From the NCBI GenBank assembly GCA_028671895.1, contig CM053794.1:22430501-22494500 (forward strand): a stretch of DNA of 64,000 nucleotides. The letters are read 5' to 3'. Shown piece by piece: positions 43,671-56,100 of the stretch (position 1 is the first letter of the stretch; each line of letters opens with the position of its first letter). The notes beneath the pieces are model-generated. The model was not told where the DNA came from. It was given only the letters and a program-made list of their open reading frames with translations, and did no database searches. This DNA is from Oenanthe sinensis. Lineage: Eukaryota; Streptophyta; Magnoliopsida; Apiales; Apiaceae. Position numbers and translations under genes: made by a program.

Positions 43671-45360
43671 TCACCATCTCTTGAGTCCATGTCCTCTATG
43701 GGCAGGACTTGCCCCCTCCCCCCGACTCCATCGGGTCTTAGGACTGCCACGTAGCAACTTCTTGCCATTCTCTGATCTCTTTTTTCCTCCCCAATGCCGT
43801 TTCTGTGGGGAATTGACCTTCAAGTGGTAACTCGAAGCAACAGCCTTAAAAGCATGTAAGCCTGTTCTTCCAAGGATTGCATTGTACGTAGAAGATGATT
43901 TGATTACCAGAAAGGTTAGCATCTGAGTGACCTCTCGACGATCTCTTCTCATTGTCATGGGTAGTTGAATGGTTCCTTCCACATTCGACTCCACTCCATT
44001 AAAAGCATAGATTGGAACATCTGAAGGAGTTAGTTGGCAATCATTGTACCTCATCTTCACAAAATCATCATAGAAAAAGATATCAACTGATGCTCCATTG
44101 TCCATCAGGACTCTTTTTACTTCTAAATTTCCTATCAAAGGGGTTATGACAAGAGGATCATCGTGGGGAAATTTTATCCCTTCCAAGTCTGAGTCATTAA
44201 AGGATATGACCACCTCCGTTCTAGCACGTTTAGGTGCTTCACCTACGACTTGCATAACTTCTTTTGTGTATGTTTTCCTTGCTTTTCTTGAACTCCCTGC
44301 AGCTATAGGTCCTCCAAAAATCATATTAATAACTGGTCCTCTAGGCTGGGGATTCCTATCCCGACTATCGTTGTTTCTCCCATGATCATCGCGCCTATCA
44401 CAGCTTCCATCTTTAGTGTACTTAGAAAATTTTCTTCTTCTGATAAGGAATTCGATTTCATCCTTCAATTGTCTACAGTCATCCGTGTCATGTCCGATAT
44501 CCTTATGAAATCGGCAAAATGCATTTTTGTTTCTCTTCTTAGGATCAGACTTCAGGGGTTTAGGCCATCTCATGTCTCTATCCCTTTCAATATCCATCAG
44601 GATTTGGCTTCGAGGCGTATTCAGCCTTCCATATTTAGCGAATTTTGGTCCCAAGTTATTTTTCTTAGGAGGGGACTCTGAATCCTTATTTCTCTTGGAA
44701 TACTTGTCCCGGGCATCATACTCTTGATCTCCTTTTCTCTTTTTGTTATTGTTCCCATGTATCACCACTGATATAGTGGTTTTCTTCATGCTTTCTTCCT
44801 CCTTAATATATTTCTCTGCTATTTCTTGGAGAAGAAGCATGTTTTCGGGCGGATGATTGGCCAGAGATCTCTTGAAGTAAGGACCAGTCATCCCCTGTTG
44901 TAAGGCTATCATGGCTACTTTCTCATCCAAGTCTGGTACTTTCAAGGCTTCCTTGGTAAAACGGTTCAAGTAGTCCCTCAAGGATTCGTTCTTTCCCTAC
45001 TCTAGATTCATGAGAGAAGCTGAGATTTTTTCGTGCACTCTTCCGCTTATAAACTAGCTTATTAAGGCCTTGTTGAGTTCTTTAAAGGACCCAATGGAAC
45101 TAGGGGAAACCGGCTATACCAGCGTTGGGCCATGCCCCCCCAGGGTTTGAGGGAAAGCCTTGCACTTCACAACATCATTGATAGGTTATAATAATAAAGC
45201 ATTCAAGAAGATTCTTACGTGATTAGCTTGATCGCCCGCCCCATCGTAAGTTTTGATGGTAGGCATCTTAAATTTTCTTGAGATGTAAGCATTCATGATC
45301 GCCTCGGTAAAGGGTGGTGTCAGATCATTAGGATCTCCGAGGGGTTCCATCCAGTTCTAT
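43671..45360 (-). pseudogene. gypsy gag and aspartic protease pseudogene
   Basis: The N-terminal part of gag (about 45360-44990) reads with several stops (AYISRKFKMPTIKTYDG, FPQTLGGHG, VHEKISASLMNLE). A 436-residue open frame follows (44981-43671): gag continuation (RDYLNRFTKEALKVPDLDEK), the modified knuckle CRFHKDIGHDTDDC, then the protease with VLMDNGASVDIFFYDDF, where the catalytic D-(S/T/N)-G is DNG, and NAILGRTGLHAF. The C-terminal end of the frame departs from the expected sequence, indicating a frame change before RT. Confidence 0.85.
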
Positions 45361-45954
45361 GATGTCAAGGGCTTCATGCCTTGGGGCTGGCCTTGTGCCC
45401 TGTCGACCTAGGATTTTCTTTAGCTATTTGAGTTCAGCCTCATAGGAAGCAATTTTCTGTTCTAGTAACCTACGGGACTGTGAACGTTGGCTTCCCACGG
45501 GTTTCTTACCAGGCCATCCCCTTCTAGGATTAATGTTAATGCCTTTAGAGTTTCATCATCAGTAGAGTATGGTCCTGAGAAATCACGGATTCCCTCTCTA
45601 CGCCCATAGTTTTTTGGTTACAACCCTCTGATGTATGAAGTGGGATAAGCTTGGGAGAGTCCAAGCCTAGGTTGGTCAAGAGTGCTGCTAGGGATAACAA
45701 TAGTAAAAATTTGTGCACGAGGAGGAGGAGCAGTTGCAATAAAAGGAGTTCGAGTTACTTGGGATAGAAGGCCGGATCCATGGATGACATCCTAAGGATT
45801 GGTATAATGAACAATTTCACTGAACAAGCCAAGCCTTTGAGTGCTAGGACCTTGAGTTCCACCAGGAACAATGGTGGTAATGGGGACTTCAGTGTCTTGA
45901 GTTCCATCTGGAGGGATCACAACAGTTGGGTCTCCCGTGGGAGGAATCTCAGTG

Positions 45955-46285
45955 TATTAATTGTGATGTGTGTCGGAGCTTATCGAGCTTTAATGGCTGC
46001 AGTTGTGTTTCGTAGCTTAGTTCTGCCCTCACAAAATGCCTATGTATCTCAGTGTGTTTTGATAATCAAGTCGGACATAGTTCTAAAAATGAGGGGATAT
46101 GCCCTTTATATAGACGTAGAGAATCTAAGAATTAGAGTAGTTTTAGGAACCTTGATGGGTAAAGTACTTCCTAAAAGGATTCTGAATCCTTCTCGTGATA
46201 GAAGTAGTTTCCATGTAGGAATATATTTCCTTGTTGATTGAGGTGTCTTGGGGGCTACTTTTTGGATTAGTTTCCAGGTAATTGG
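45955..46285 (-). repeat. probable 5' LTR portion of the gypsy element
   Basis: On the minus strand the sequence contains TATATAAAGGGCATA (TATA box, 46105-46112) between an upstream segment with AGCCCCCAAGACACCTCAAT and a downstream CACATCACAAT. This is a promoter-like arrangement just upstream of gag. Exact TG...CA ends and the primer site were not resolved. The plus-strand 153-residue frame over this region is an artefact. Confidence 0.45.
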
Positions 46286-46319
46286 ACTTAATTAGTTGTA
46301 TATTTAGGTTTCCAACTCA

Positions 46320-47043
46320 TAGGTTTTCAAGATTCTAACTCATAGGTTTTCAAGATTTCATATAGCTTGTCAAGAGTATATTCTTTAAAGTCAGGAGATT
46401 GTCTTATAGAAATAGTCATTGGTTTCCATTCATTAGGTAAGGACCTCAAGAATTTGAGGTTGGTATCTTCAACAGCATATACTCTTCCATATAGTTTTAG
46501 CTCATTCAACAGCTTTTGAAACCTACTATATGTGTCATTGATTGCTTCACCACTCTTGAAGTGAAAGGCCTCATACTTCTAAATTGAGAGTTGCATCTTG
46601 TTCTTCCTTACTTGCTCAGTGCCCTCACATGGAGTTTGAAGAGTATCCCAAACTTCCTTGGAGGTTGTATAATTGATAACATTGTCAAACATATCTTTGT
46701 CAAGACCATTAAACAAAATGTTCATAGCCTTTTTATCCTTGTATACTTCCTTTTCATATTCATCTGTGTATTCATTCACAGTTTTTGGAATAAGTTTGTT
46801 AGGTGCCTCAGTACCATCTGCATTCATACTTGTAACTATCTTCATAGGCACATGTGGACCTTTCTCTATGCAGTTGACATAGGAAGGATCAATGGATAAC
46901 AGATGCAAGTTCATTTTGACTTTCCAGGGAAAGTACTCATCTTTCTCTAGAACTGTAATCATCACTCCAATGTCTTTTTGACCCATACTTGATGTACTTT
47001 AGATCTTAACTTTCTGTATGTTGAAAGCTAGGCTCTGATACCA
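46320..47043 (-). pseudogene. 5' gag fragment and primer site of a second, tandem Sirevirus copy
   Basis: Immediately beyond the 3' LTR of the big element lies a primer-binding site (TGGTATCAGAGCC, complement of 47031-47043) matching the tRNA-iMet 3' end. Then comes the start of gag: MGQKDIGVMI at 46986, a UBN2-type gag with EYFPWKVKM, KAMNILFNGLDKDMFDNV, one in-frame stop after MQLSI (46579-46581), and RSLPNEWKPMTISIRQSP. It breaks off after KTYELE near 46320, next to a 24-bp direct duplication (46307-46330 and 46331-46354) and the gypsy element. This gag start is better preserved than in the large copy. Confidence 0.85.
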
Positions 47044-47045
47044 AT

Positions 47046-48196
47046 TGTTAATTACACTAAGTACATAAAGTTTGTAGAAGGGCGGTTGAATACAAACTTA
47101 AGAATTATTTCAGATTCTTACGGATTTAAGTTTGTTCAAAAAAATTGTTTGAGTGTTTAGACAGATTAGACAAAAAGTGAAAACTAGAAGAATTAAAAGA
47201 AACTCGAAAACAAATCTTTTAAAATTACTAGTGGAATGGTTTTTCCACTAGTGTATTTTTAATTTCAATTAATCTTAGTAAAGATACCAAGCTGCTTACA
47301 CAAAATGTGATTTTGAACTAAGAAAAGCACTACAAAAATTTTCTATACTTCTATTGTGCCTTTCTTGAGTTCTTGATTTTTTTTCTCACACTTGATGCTA
47401 CAATGAACTACTACTACATATATAATAGTTCAATTTTTACTTCTATTTTCTATCGACTGATAACCTTATAGAATACACTTTACAACGTTTACATGAAAAT
47501 AGAAATTAGTTACTTTCACAGTCTTCATTAGACTTTTTCTAGTCCTGGAAATATCTTTGTCTTGATCCATTCCTTGAATACTGTGTTGCCTTAAAAGTCT
47601 TCACAGTCCTGACAGGACTGTCTTCCATTGATTCAATTTGTGCAAAGTTCTCATTCCTTTTGTCTTTAACTAAATTGGGAAACCTTGATCAATTGATAAT
47701 TATTATTAAGCTTATCAATTGATTCTCATTTGCTCATCCATCAATGGATAGGTTATCCATTGATCAATTAATGTATCGATGGATAATTGGGTTATCCATC
47801 GACTCCTTATCCATTGATAGCTTTTATCCATCGAGTAGTGTCTTTATCCATCGACTCCAATATCTGTTGATCACTTCATTTGTGAGAATTCTGACTTAGA
47901 ATATTTAGAATTGATCAGTCATTCTTCACATCCGTTGAGAAGTTATAAATTGAAGTCAATAACAGCAGTCGACTACTTCACAGCATCCACCGAGACAATA
48001 CAATCAATTGATAATGAAACATGAATCAAATATTACAATCCAATTTATCACTTGATTAACAAGCTTCAACTGATAACTGGTTTCCTAGTCAATAGATATT
48101 TAAAAGTCATATATCCATCAACTAGTTACAACGAATTTTAAATCCATATTCTAATTCTAAGTAATTTATTATCATCAAATCTCATAATTCCTAACA
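47046..48196 (-). repeat. 3' LTR of the Sirevirus element
   Basis: 1151 bp; on the minus strand it starts TGTTAGGAATTATGAG after the polypurine tract and ends GTGTAATTAACA. Near its end is the U5-like TTCAACCGCCCTTCTACAAA. A TATA-like stretch TATATATG lies near 47420. The part around 47690-47880 is packed with ATCCATCGA/ATCGATGGAT-type motifs. It doubles as the 5' LTR of the adjoining truncated copy. Confidence 0.9.
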
Positions 48197-48206
48197 ATCT
48201 CCCCCT
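48197..48206 (-). promoter_or_regulatory. polypurine tract of the Sirevirus element
   Basis: AGGGGGAGAT on the minus strand directly abuts the TG of the 3' LTR, the position required for plus-strand priming. Confidence 0.85.
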
Positions 48207-48375
48207 ATTTATGAATATGTGAAATATGCATAAATTTTCTGTTGATGATAACAAAACTCCTAAACATTTTCATTCTAGCAGGAATTACAATATTGACAAG
48301 AGTAATTTTGAAACAGAGTGATCAAATACCAGTAAAAGATGAATTCTGATAATTTTGATGTGGAGTCTGAATCTT

Positions 48376-50174
48376 CTATCTTCTTCCCCTTGACTCATTC
48401 ATCTTATCTTCATTTTCCTTCATCTTTCTGTATAGGAATCCCTTCAAAATCTTCTCATCCTCAACCCTGTAGTCTAGTTGGTTTGTAAGATAATTCAATT
48501 CTAAATTGGGTAGTTTGTCTATCTCTTGACAAATATTAATGCATTTTTCCCTACCTTCCATGTCCTTGTAGATCATCATGTAGAATGGTTCATGAAGTAC
48601 CTTCCTTCCTTCAGGGTTTCAAATCTTGATTCTGTCATCCATTTCTTCTTGAATAGGCGCCTCTCTTATTTTCTTCATCTTCTCAATGATGGTTTTACCT
48701 AGCTCTTCAGTTAGATAATACTTCCTGTTGAGCATGGTGTAGATTTTCCTTAAGATGCCATAGCCTTGTTCCATGACTTGATTAAATGTGAAAGTTAAAT
48801 ATGATCCATCTTCATAATCAATGTGAAGTAGATCAATATCCATCTTCCTTTGACCTTTTACTGCAGTCATTCCTTCAATTTTGATTGGCACAAAATTCTC
48901 AGGTTTGAATTTGAACACTTCTATTTCCTTGGATTGACCACTTTCAGATGCTTGACTCTCAAGCTTCAATTCCTTTGGTTTCTCCTCCATGGCTATCTTT
49001 TCATCAACAACATGTTTCCTTTTGACTCCAGAAGTGTTAGGTTTGTCTATAGTCTTGTTTACTCTTTGTTTCATTCTTGGCCTCCTTTCACCTTCTTTTC
49101 TCCTGGCTTCTCTAATTATCATATCCTCCTCATCAAATTCCTTTTCAGTTGAATAACTAGTTCTTCTTGTGACTTCTCTTGTTGTTCCCTTTCTTCCACA
49201 CCAACAACTATTACTTTGCTCAATAGTTTCTCACCTTCACTCATGACAGAAATCTTCTTCTTTCCTTCTTCTATTAAAATTCCCTTCCCCTTTCTGTCAC
49301 CAGTTTGTGAGCTACCTTCATCTACCCTTATTTCTCCTTTCTTTACTGCCTTAAAATTTCTAGCATTAAGGCAATTGGCTCTTATGCATCAATCTCCTTG
49401 TTTTTGCTGGCAATTGAATCAAATTGTCTTACAATTTGTTAAGCCAATGCCTTCTTTGGATCTTTCTGTTGAATGGCATTCTCTGTATTCTTGATCACAA
49501 CTTCAACTTCAATTTTCCTCCTCCTTAACTCATCATCATTCTCCCCTTTTTTGTTATCAGCAACAGGCTCTTGATCTAAGGATTGAGAAATAAGAAGGGT
49601 ATCCAAGAGTCTGCTAAGAAGTTTGATTTGAGTGACTTGATTCTTCAAAATTTGCTCCATGTTAACTTTCATGGCAGTCACTCTTTTCTCCAATGCCACC
49701 ACTTTGTCCTTGGCTATAGACTCAGTATCAAGCCTTTGCTTGATTCTTATTAACATAGTGAGGCTGAGTCTAGAATCAATAGTGGATTCAAAATATATCC
49801 TTGAACTGTCAATTTCTTCCCTGATCTTCTTGAGTTCATACTTGGAACCTGTGACATGCATTCTTTTAGATTTTTAAGTTATCTCTATAGAAGTTGAGAA
49901 TTCTTCTGTGTACATGATCCTCTACATTTACTTCAGCCATAGATCTCTTATAGTGTGAAATTATTGCTCATTCAGTGTCAGCCAAACTAGTTTCATCACT
50001 AGCCATTTCAAGCTCCAATATCTCATCATCAGAAGTATCTTCAAAATCTTCAGGATTCATGTGACACACATCATCATACTGTCTTGCCAAACTCTCCTTG
50101 CCACTCCTGAATTGTTCTTCTATTTGCACTAATCCCAACATCTTTTTAGCCTCTTGATTAGTGGCTGATGCCAA
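48376..50174 (-). pseudogene. distal part of the extra (env-like position) region
   Basis: Frames at 50174-49968, 49861-49439, 49122-48619 and 48579-48376 run on the element's coding strand with frame changes between them. The second is a predicted coiled coil (KYELKKIREEIDSSRIYF, VALEKRVTAMKVNMEQILK). The third and fourth are charged, lysine/glutamate-rich (RKIYTMLNRKYYLTEELGK). No transmembrane segment, fusion peptide or signal peptide is evident, so 'env-like' describes position only. They were probably one long ORF before decay. About 170 bp of untranslated sequence separates it from the polypurine tract. Confidence 0.6.
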
Positions 50175-50743
50175 TTCTTAGTAGTGTGGATCTTCATGTT
50201 GAAATGTTGTAGCATCAAGATTAAATTCAATCTTATCACCCACCTCCATGTGGGCATCTGCAACTCATGCAAGAACTCCATATTCTTCATTTCCTTCATT
50301 TCCCTCTAACTCCAACCCCAACTCCTGGGTGAGTTCAATTACAATCTGCTCAGTTTTAGAAGTTGATGCTTCATAAGATGGTGAAATTGGTTTCTCTCTA
50401 TTCTTTTATATCTTACTCTCTTCTCTCTATTTTGCATCAGGATCTCATCCTGGATTCTCACATCTCCCTTACTATTCTCTCATTTTGCATCACCTGCTAA
50501 GGTGGAACTCTCTTTGCTCACACCCTCTCCTTTTTCCACCTCAGAAGAAATTGAGGGTCTCTGATTCACACACTCTCATTTTGCCAAGGTATGCAAACTT
50601 TGCCTCTCACATACCTCACCCACTCCACTCAGTCCTAGTAGAGTATTGGTCACTTGAATTGTTTCATTGGATGATTCATGAATTGGAATGGAAGTGTCAA
50701 TCGATGGATGAGAAATATCCATCAATTGATGAATATCCGTTGA

Positions 50744-51697
50744 TTAGAGCTCGTCGATGGATGTAAGGATATCCATCGATGGAAGTGAACTAGTCAATGG
50801 ATGTTGAAAATTATCAGTTGATTGAGTAATATCCATTGACTTGTGAGAATTATCAGTATTTTCCTGATCAACCAAGGTGTTAACCTTATTTGGTGATACA
50901 GGTGAGAGTGTTGGCTCCACCTTGAGTTGCAAAGAAGGTGAATTTGAAATATTGAAGTTGTCAATCAACAAAGTTTCTGAAGAAATAGATATTAAAGGAG
51001 ATTGAGGAGATGGAATAGATAGTGAATGGAGCTGTGCCTCAAGAAAATTCTGAGACACATCAAAAGAAGAATCTGAAGGATCCACCAAATTTTCATTTGG
51101 CTTTGCAAGTGTGTGTTCCATGTGCATTGCTACTATCTTTCTTTCTTCTTTTATAGGGTTGAACTATTTTGTAACCCTTACCCCCATTAATTGGTCCTGG
51201 TTGAGACCTCTTTTCAATAGCTACACCTTGTTGAGAAGGAGCAACTAGGGATGTGTTTATATCATTTATCACATCCTCAATTTTTTGAGATATTGGGCTG
51301 GTGGCTTGGTGGACATTCTCAATCTCTCCTTCCTTATTCTTCTGGCTTTCTTGATGTTGGCTAGTTCCCTCACCCTTATCAATCACCTTCACATTCCCCA
51401 CAGTTGTTTTTCTTTTCTTGTTTTTACTACAGTAGTTTTTTGAGAGACTACTAAGGTGGTGTGTTTGGATTTGGATTTAGAAGGTTGTGCAACTTGGGTA
51501 GGAGGGATGGGGGCATTTTCATCTCCCTCCATTGTTGCAGAAGACAATGAAATCGGGATACCAGAGGAAATAAAGGAGAAGTTATGTTTCTTGAGATATA
51601 CCTGCACAAAAGGGGGATAGATGAGGCACAACTTAGGGTGTAAGTTGATTCTCACCAAGTTCTTGAAGACCCTTTTGTTCTGTGTCCAGGGATCCAT
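50744..51697 (-). pseudogene. middle part of the extra region, low-complexity with SID-type repeats
   Basis: Overlapping frames 51697-51389, 51401-51093 and 51127-50744 belong to one decayed ORF. The first has a hydrophobic stretch (PKLCLIYPPFVQVYLKK). The second is polar with KRRKK. The third is Ser/Pro/Asp-rich and ends with TDNFQHPLTSSLPSMDILTS, encoded by the ATCCATCGA-type DNA motif. Function not recognised. Confidence 0.55.
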
Positions 51698-51877
51698 TGT
51701 TTACATGGTATCTGTCACTTCAAAATCTCCAATTGTATTTTGAATAAATAACATAATGAATCTAGTAAAGTAAATATTATATTTTCTAGATGCCTTATTT
51801 CCTAATTTAGCAACTAACTCTTTTAGGAGCATGATACTAAGATCAAAGCATTTATTGAATAGGATACTATAAACAAT

Positions 51878-52378
51878 CTATTGCATACTGGTAGTAATAG
51901 CATCAAAATTGCTTATTTTTCCAGAAAATACCTTGATAATAGCATCAAATAAATAGTTCCACTCTTTTTTCAAATTCTTTCTAACTACATCTCCTAGATT
52001 ATATTCAGATTCAGCATAATTAACAGCAACAAAGATATTCCTAATTTCTTCATCACTAGGCATGGCATCACAGTTATTATCTGTGATTTCTAAGCATTCA
52101 GAAATAGTAGTACTAATAAGAGTATATGTTTTACCTCTATAGGTGTAAGAAATTACCTTTCCATCCTTGGATATCTCTACAGACTTCCAGAATTCTTCTG
52201 CAAGTTCGCATACAATAGCAGGTGCTTCACTTAGAGCCTTTGACAACTTGCATTCACTCAGGAATTTCATCAATGGATGAAAATCTGCAGGAGAATCCTC
52301 CACAGTCGTACAGGCTATGAATTTTTTTTGCTCATAGATGAAATCATTTGAGGAAGTAATCTTCTTTTGAGGTGCCAT
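51878..52378 (-). CDS. first ORF of the extra region, 166 residues, unknown function
   Basis: This is the best preserved frame downstream of RNase H. It starts MAPQKKITSSNDF and contains FHPLMKFLSECKLSKAL, CELAEEFWKSVEISKDGK and TYRGKTYTLISTTISECLEI. The pattern (a helical domain with 'F-W-x-S-x-x' and 'V...T...I') resembles the putative plant transposon protein domain found downstream of pol in some plant retrotransposons. I could not confirm this without a profile search. It is in the same frame as the next open stretch (51697), so the stop at 51878 may be a mutation. Confidence 0.5.
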   Translation of the reverse strand: MAPQKKITSSNDFIYEQKKFIACTTVEDSPADFHPLMKFLSECKLSKALSEAPAIVCELAEEFWKSVEISKDGKVISYTYRGKTYTLISTTISECLEITDNNCDAMPSDEEIRNIFVAVNYAESEYNLGDVVRKNLKKEWNYLFDAIIKVFSGKISNFDAITTSMQ

Positions 52379-52537
52379 TGCTGTTCTTAGAGAGATTAGA
52401 AGATGAACTTAGAAAAAAGTTAGAGAAATTGCTTTAGGGTTCTTGAGAAAGAGAGAAATAGAGATACAGAGATTTGAGATAGAAAATAAAATAGCAAGTA
52501 AGAATGAAATGAGAATTGAAATTACTATTTACATTTT

Positions 52538-53100
52538 TTAGATTAAAATGACTTGAATAGTCAATTTAATTAAGAATATAACCGTTGAAAGATAAAAAGA
52601 ATTTAAGTAAATTACTCTCAATGAAAATCGATGGATAGATTCATCTGTTGACAAATAAAGTAAAGAATCAACGGCTATTATTTGATCAATGGATGTGTAA
52701 AACTGTAGAAATTCTATTACCATCGATGGGTAATTACATCCATTGATAATAAAAAAAATTAATTTATTGATCGATAAATAATTACCAAGGTAATTATCTG
52801 TCGATAGATAAGTATCCATCGATAGGTATATATTTTATTAGTTTAGACCAGCTTATCAGAGTTTACAAGAGTTGGGTCAGAGTTTATTAATCTTTAAACT
52901 CTGATGGACTAGTCAGAGTTTATTAATCTTTAAACTCTAATGGACTAGTCAGAGTTTACATGTAAACTATGATGGAACTGCAATATATCCATCGATGGCT
53001 GAAGAATATCCATTGATAATTAACACAATTATCAGTTGATCACTTTGTTTCTACAGATAATTGTGAACAATGGCTATAAAAAAAATAACTTAGCATACAT
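52538..53100. other. spacer between RNase H and the extra ORF, motif-rich
   Basis: Non-coding on the element strand. It contains many ATCGATGGAT / ATCCATCGA / TATCAGTTGATCA variants (for example 52627-52636, 52987-52998) and three near-identical copies of 'TCAGAGTTTA(T/C)(T/A)' (52856-52970). Confidence 0.6.
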
Positions 53101-53127
53101 TTAAGATTGAGCAAAATTAAGCATATC

Positions 53128-56100
53128 TCATTCACAGACTAATCTACTAAAAGTAGATTCATCTAGAGGTTTGGTAAAAATATCTGCAAGCTGTTGTTCA
53201 CTAGGGACAAAATGTAATTCAACTGTACCATTCATTACATGTTCCCTAATGAAATGATACCTTATGTCAATGTGTTTGGTTCTGGAATGTTGTACAGGAT
53301 TTTCTGTTATTGCAATAACATTTGTGTTATCACAAAAAATAGGAATCTTGTTCATGTTGAACCCATAGTCAAATAATTGATTCCTCATCCATAATATTTG
53401 TGCACAGCAAATTCCAGCAGCAATGTACTCAGCTTCTGCAGTTGAAGTTGATACTGAGTGTTTCTTTTTGCTAAATCATGACACAAGTTTGTTTCCTAGA
53501 AATTGACAGGTGCCTATAGTACTTTTCATGTCTATTTTGCAACCTGTATAATCTGCATCTGAGTAGCCTATTAGATTAAAACTAGAATCTCTAGGATACC
53601 AAATACCTAAATTTGATGTACCCTTGATATATCTAAAAATCCTCTTAATAGCCACTAAATGAGATTCTCTAGGATCAGCCTGAAACCAAGCAGACAAACA
53701 TGTAGAGAACATTATGTCTAGTCTACTAGCAGTTAAATATAAAAGTGAGCCTATCATGCCTTTATAACTTGAAATGTCCACTTTAGCTTCCTTAATATTC
53801 AATTCAAGTTTAGTGGCAGTGGCCATGGGAGTTTTTGCAGAAGAACATTCACTTAAGTCAATTTTCTTCAATAAGTCATGAATGTACTTTGTTTGATTTA
53901 TAAAAATATCATCCTTAATTGTTTGACTTGCAAACCAAGAAAGTAAGTAAGTTCTCTCATCATGCTCATTTCGTACTTACTTTGCATTAATTTGGCAATT
54001 TTTTTACAAAGTTCCTCATTAGTTGAGCCAAATATAATGTCATCCACATAGATTTGGACAAGAATTATTGAGCCATTTACATTTCTATAAAATAGATTTT
54101 TATCAACAGTACCTCTTGTGAAGTGATTCTTAATGAGAAACTGAGATAAGGTGTCATATCAGACCTTTGGTGCTTGTTTCAAGCCATAGAGTGCTTTGAG
54201 TAGGTAGTAGACAAAGTCAGGGAAATTTGGATCTTCAAAGCCAGAAGGTTGTTCCACATAGACTTCCTCTTCTAATACTCCATTCAAAAATGAACTCTTC
54301 ACATCCATCTGGTAGACCATGAAATTAGCATGTATAGCATAAGCTAGAAAGATTCTGATTGCTTCCAGCCTTGTAACTGGTACAAATGTTTCATCAAAAT
54401 CAATTCTTTCTTCTTGTGAGTATTCTTTTCCACAAGCCTTGCTTTGTTTCTAGTCACAATACCAGTTTCATCTATTTTGTTTCTAAATACCCATTTTGTA
54501 CCAATTATTGATTTATCTTTTGGTTTGGGCACCAGCTTCCAAACTTTATTCCTTTCAAATTGATTGAGTTCATCTTGCATAGCTAAAATCCAATCAGGAT
54601 CCATGAGAGCATCTTCAACTCTTTTAGGTTCTTCTTGAGATATGAAGCTGCTATACAGACACTCATTTTGAGTAGCACTTCTTGTCTTGACACCATCTTC
54701 TGCATTTCCAATGATTAGTTCAAATGGATGGATTTTTGTCCATTTTCTTCGAGGAGGCAAATTTTGCCTTGATGATGAAGCTTCATGATCATTGGTATTG
54801 TACTCAAACTGATTTGAGTTTGAAGTTTGATTCTGAAACCCTCCCCCTGAATTGGATACTCTAGATGTAGAGTGTTGATTATTCATTGAAGAATTATCAG
54901 TTGATGGATGTCTGTCAACTGATAAATTATCTATTGATGCTGTAACATCAACTGATATGGGGTTTCTGAGTACTTGTGATTTTATAATTTCTGTTTCTTC
55001 ATCATCGTCTACATCATTTGATTCATTTTCAAAATGTAGTGTGTCATGATTTCCTTCATCAAACAAGCCTTAAATCTTTTTATCATCAAATACTACATGT
55101 ACAGATTCTATAACAATGTGTAGTCTCAAATTATAGACTATATAGACTATGCTTGATACTGCATACCCAACAAATATAGCTTCATCAGCCTTGGCTTCAA
55201 ATTTTCCTAGGTTTTCACCTTGATTCCTTAGCACAAGGCATTTGCAGCCAAAGACATGAAAAAATCCCACTTTTGGCTTTTTGTCTTTCTTGATCAATTG
55301 ATAAGGTGCTTTTCTTGAGTTTGATTCACTATGGAGATGTTTTGAGTATAGCATGTTGTATTAATGGCCTCAGCCCAGAAGTATGTTGGTAATTTAGCAT
55401 CTTCCAACATAGTTCTAGCTGCTTCAATCAATGTCCTATTTTTCCTCTCAACTACCCCATTTTGTTGAGGTGTCCTTGGTGCAGAGAATGTGTGTATGAT
55501 TCCTTTAGATTCACAGAACTCCTTCATTGTGGAATTCTTAAATTTTGTTCTATTGTCACTCCTTATTTTCTTTACATCTAATTCAAGATTTTTCTCAAAT
55601 TCTCTTATGTGCTTGATAATGAGATCACTAGCTTCATCTTTTGAATGCAGAAAATAAGTACAAGAGAATCTTGAAAAGTCATCCAATATGACTAGAGCAT
55701 ACTTCTTCTTCGCAATGGACATGATATTTACAGGACCAAACAAATCCATGTGTAATAACTCAAGTGGCTCCTCAATTGATGATTCCAATTTTGACTTGAA
55801 TGATTCCTTTCTTTATTTCCCTTTCTGATAGGCATCACATAGTCCATCCTTGATAAATGTCATCTGTGGTAAACCTCTCACTTGATTTTTCTTGACCAAC
55901 TGATTCATGGCTTTTAAATTTAAGTGAGCTAATTTCTTATGCCATTGCCAACTTTCATTTGTACTTGCCTTAGAGAGAAGATAAGTCATTGAGTCTGCAC
56001 TTGTTGAGTTGAAGTCAGTTATGTACACATTTCCTTTTCTATTCCCAGTCATTACTAGGCTTCCATATTTCTTGTTGGAGATTATGCATGCTTTAGTTGT

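Larger units (their letters stand above)
42180..46290 (-). mobile_element. degenerate Tat-lineage Ty3/gypsy retrotransposon (partial)
   Basis: On the minus strand the order is LTR-like promoter (about 46285-45955), gag, protease, reverse transcriptase and RNase H, ending abruptly near 42180 where MULE sequence begins. Integrase and the 3' LTR are absent. The wording of the gag knuckle (CRFHKDIGHDTDDCRQLKD) and of RNase H (SKVLHGAELNYSKIEKFALA) is that of the Tat/Retand-like lineage. Multiple stops and at least one frameshift make it non-functional. Confidence 0.85.

Noticed and set aside
45780..46241. 153-residue plus-strand frame
   Set aside because: It lies antisense to the LTR/leader of the gypsy element, whose promoter and gag read on the minus strand; no recognisable domain.
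47690..47880. Regular-looking short repeats resembling a CRISPR array
   Set aside because: Spacing is irregular, units are partly palindromic and lie in a plant LTR; nothing in this eukaryotic DNA supports CRISPR.
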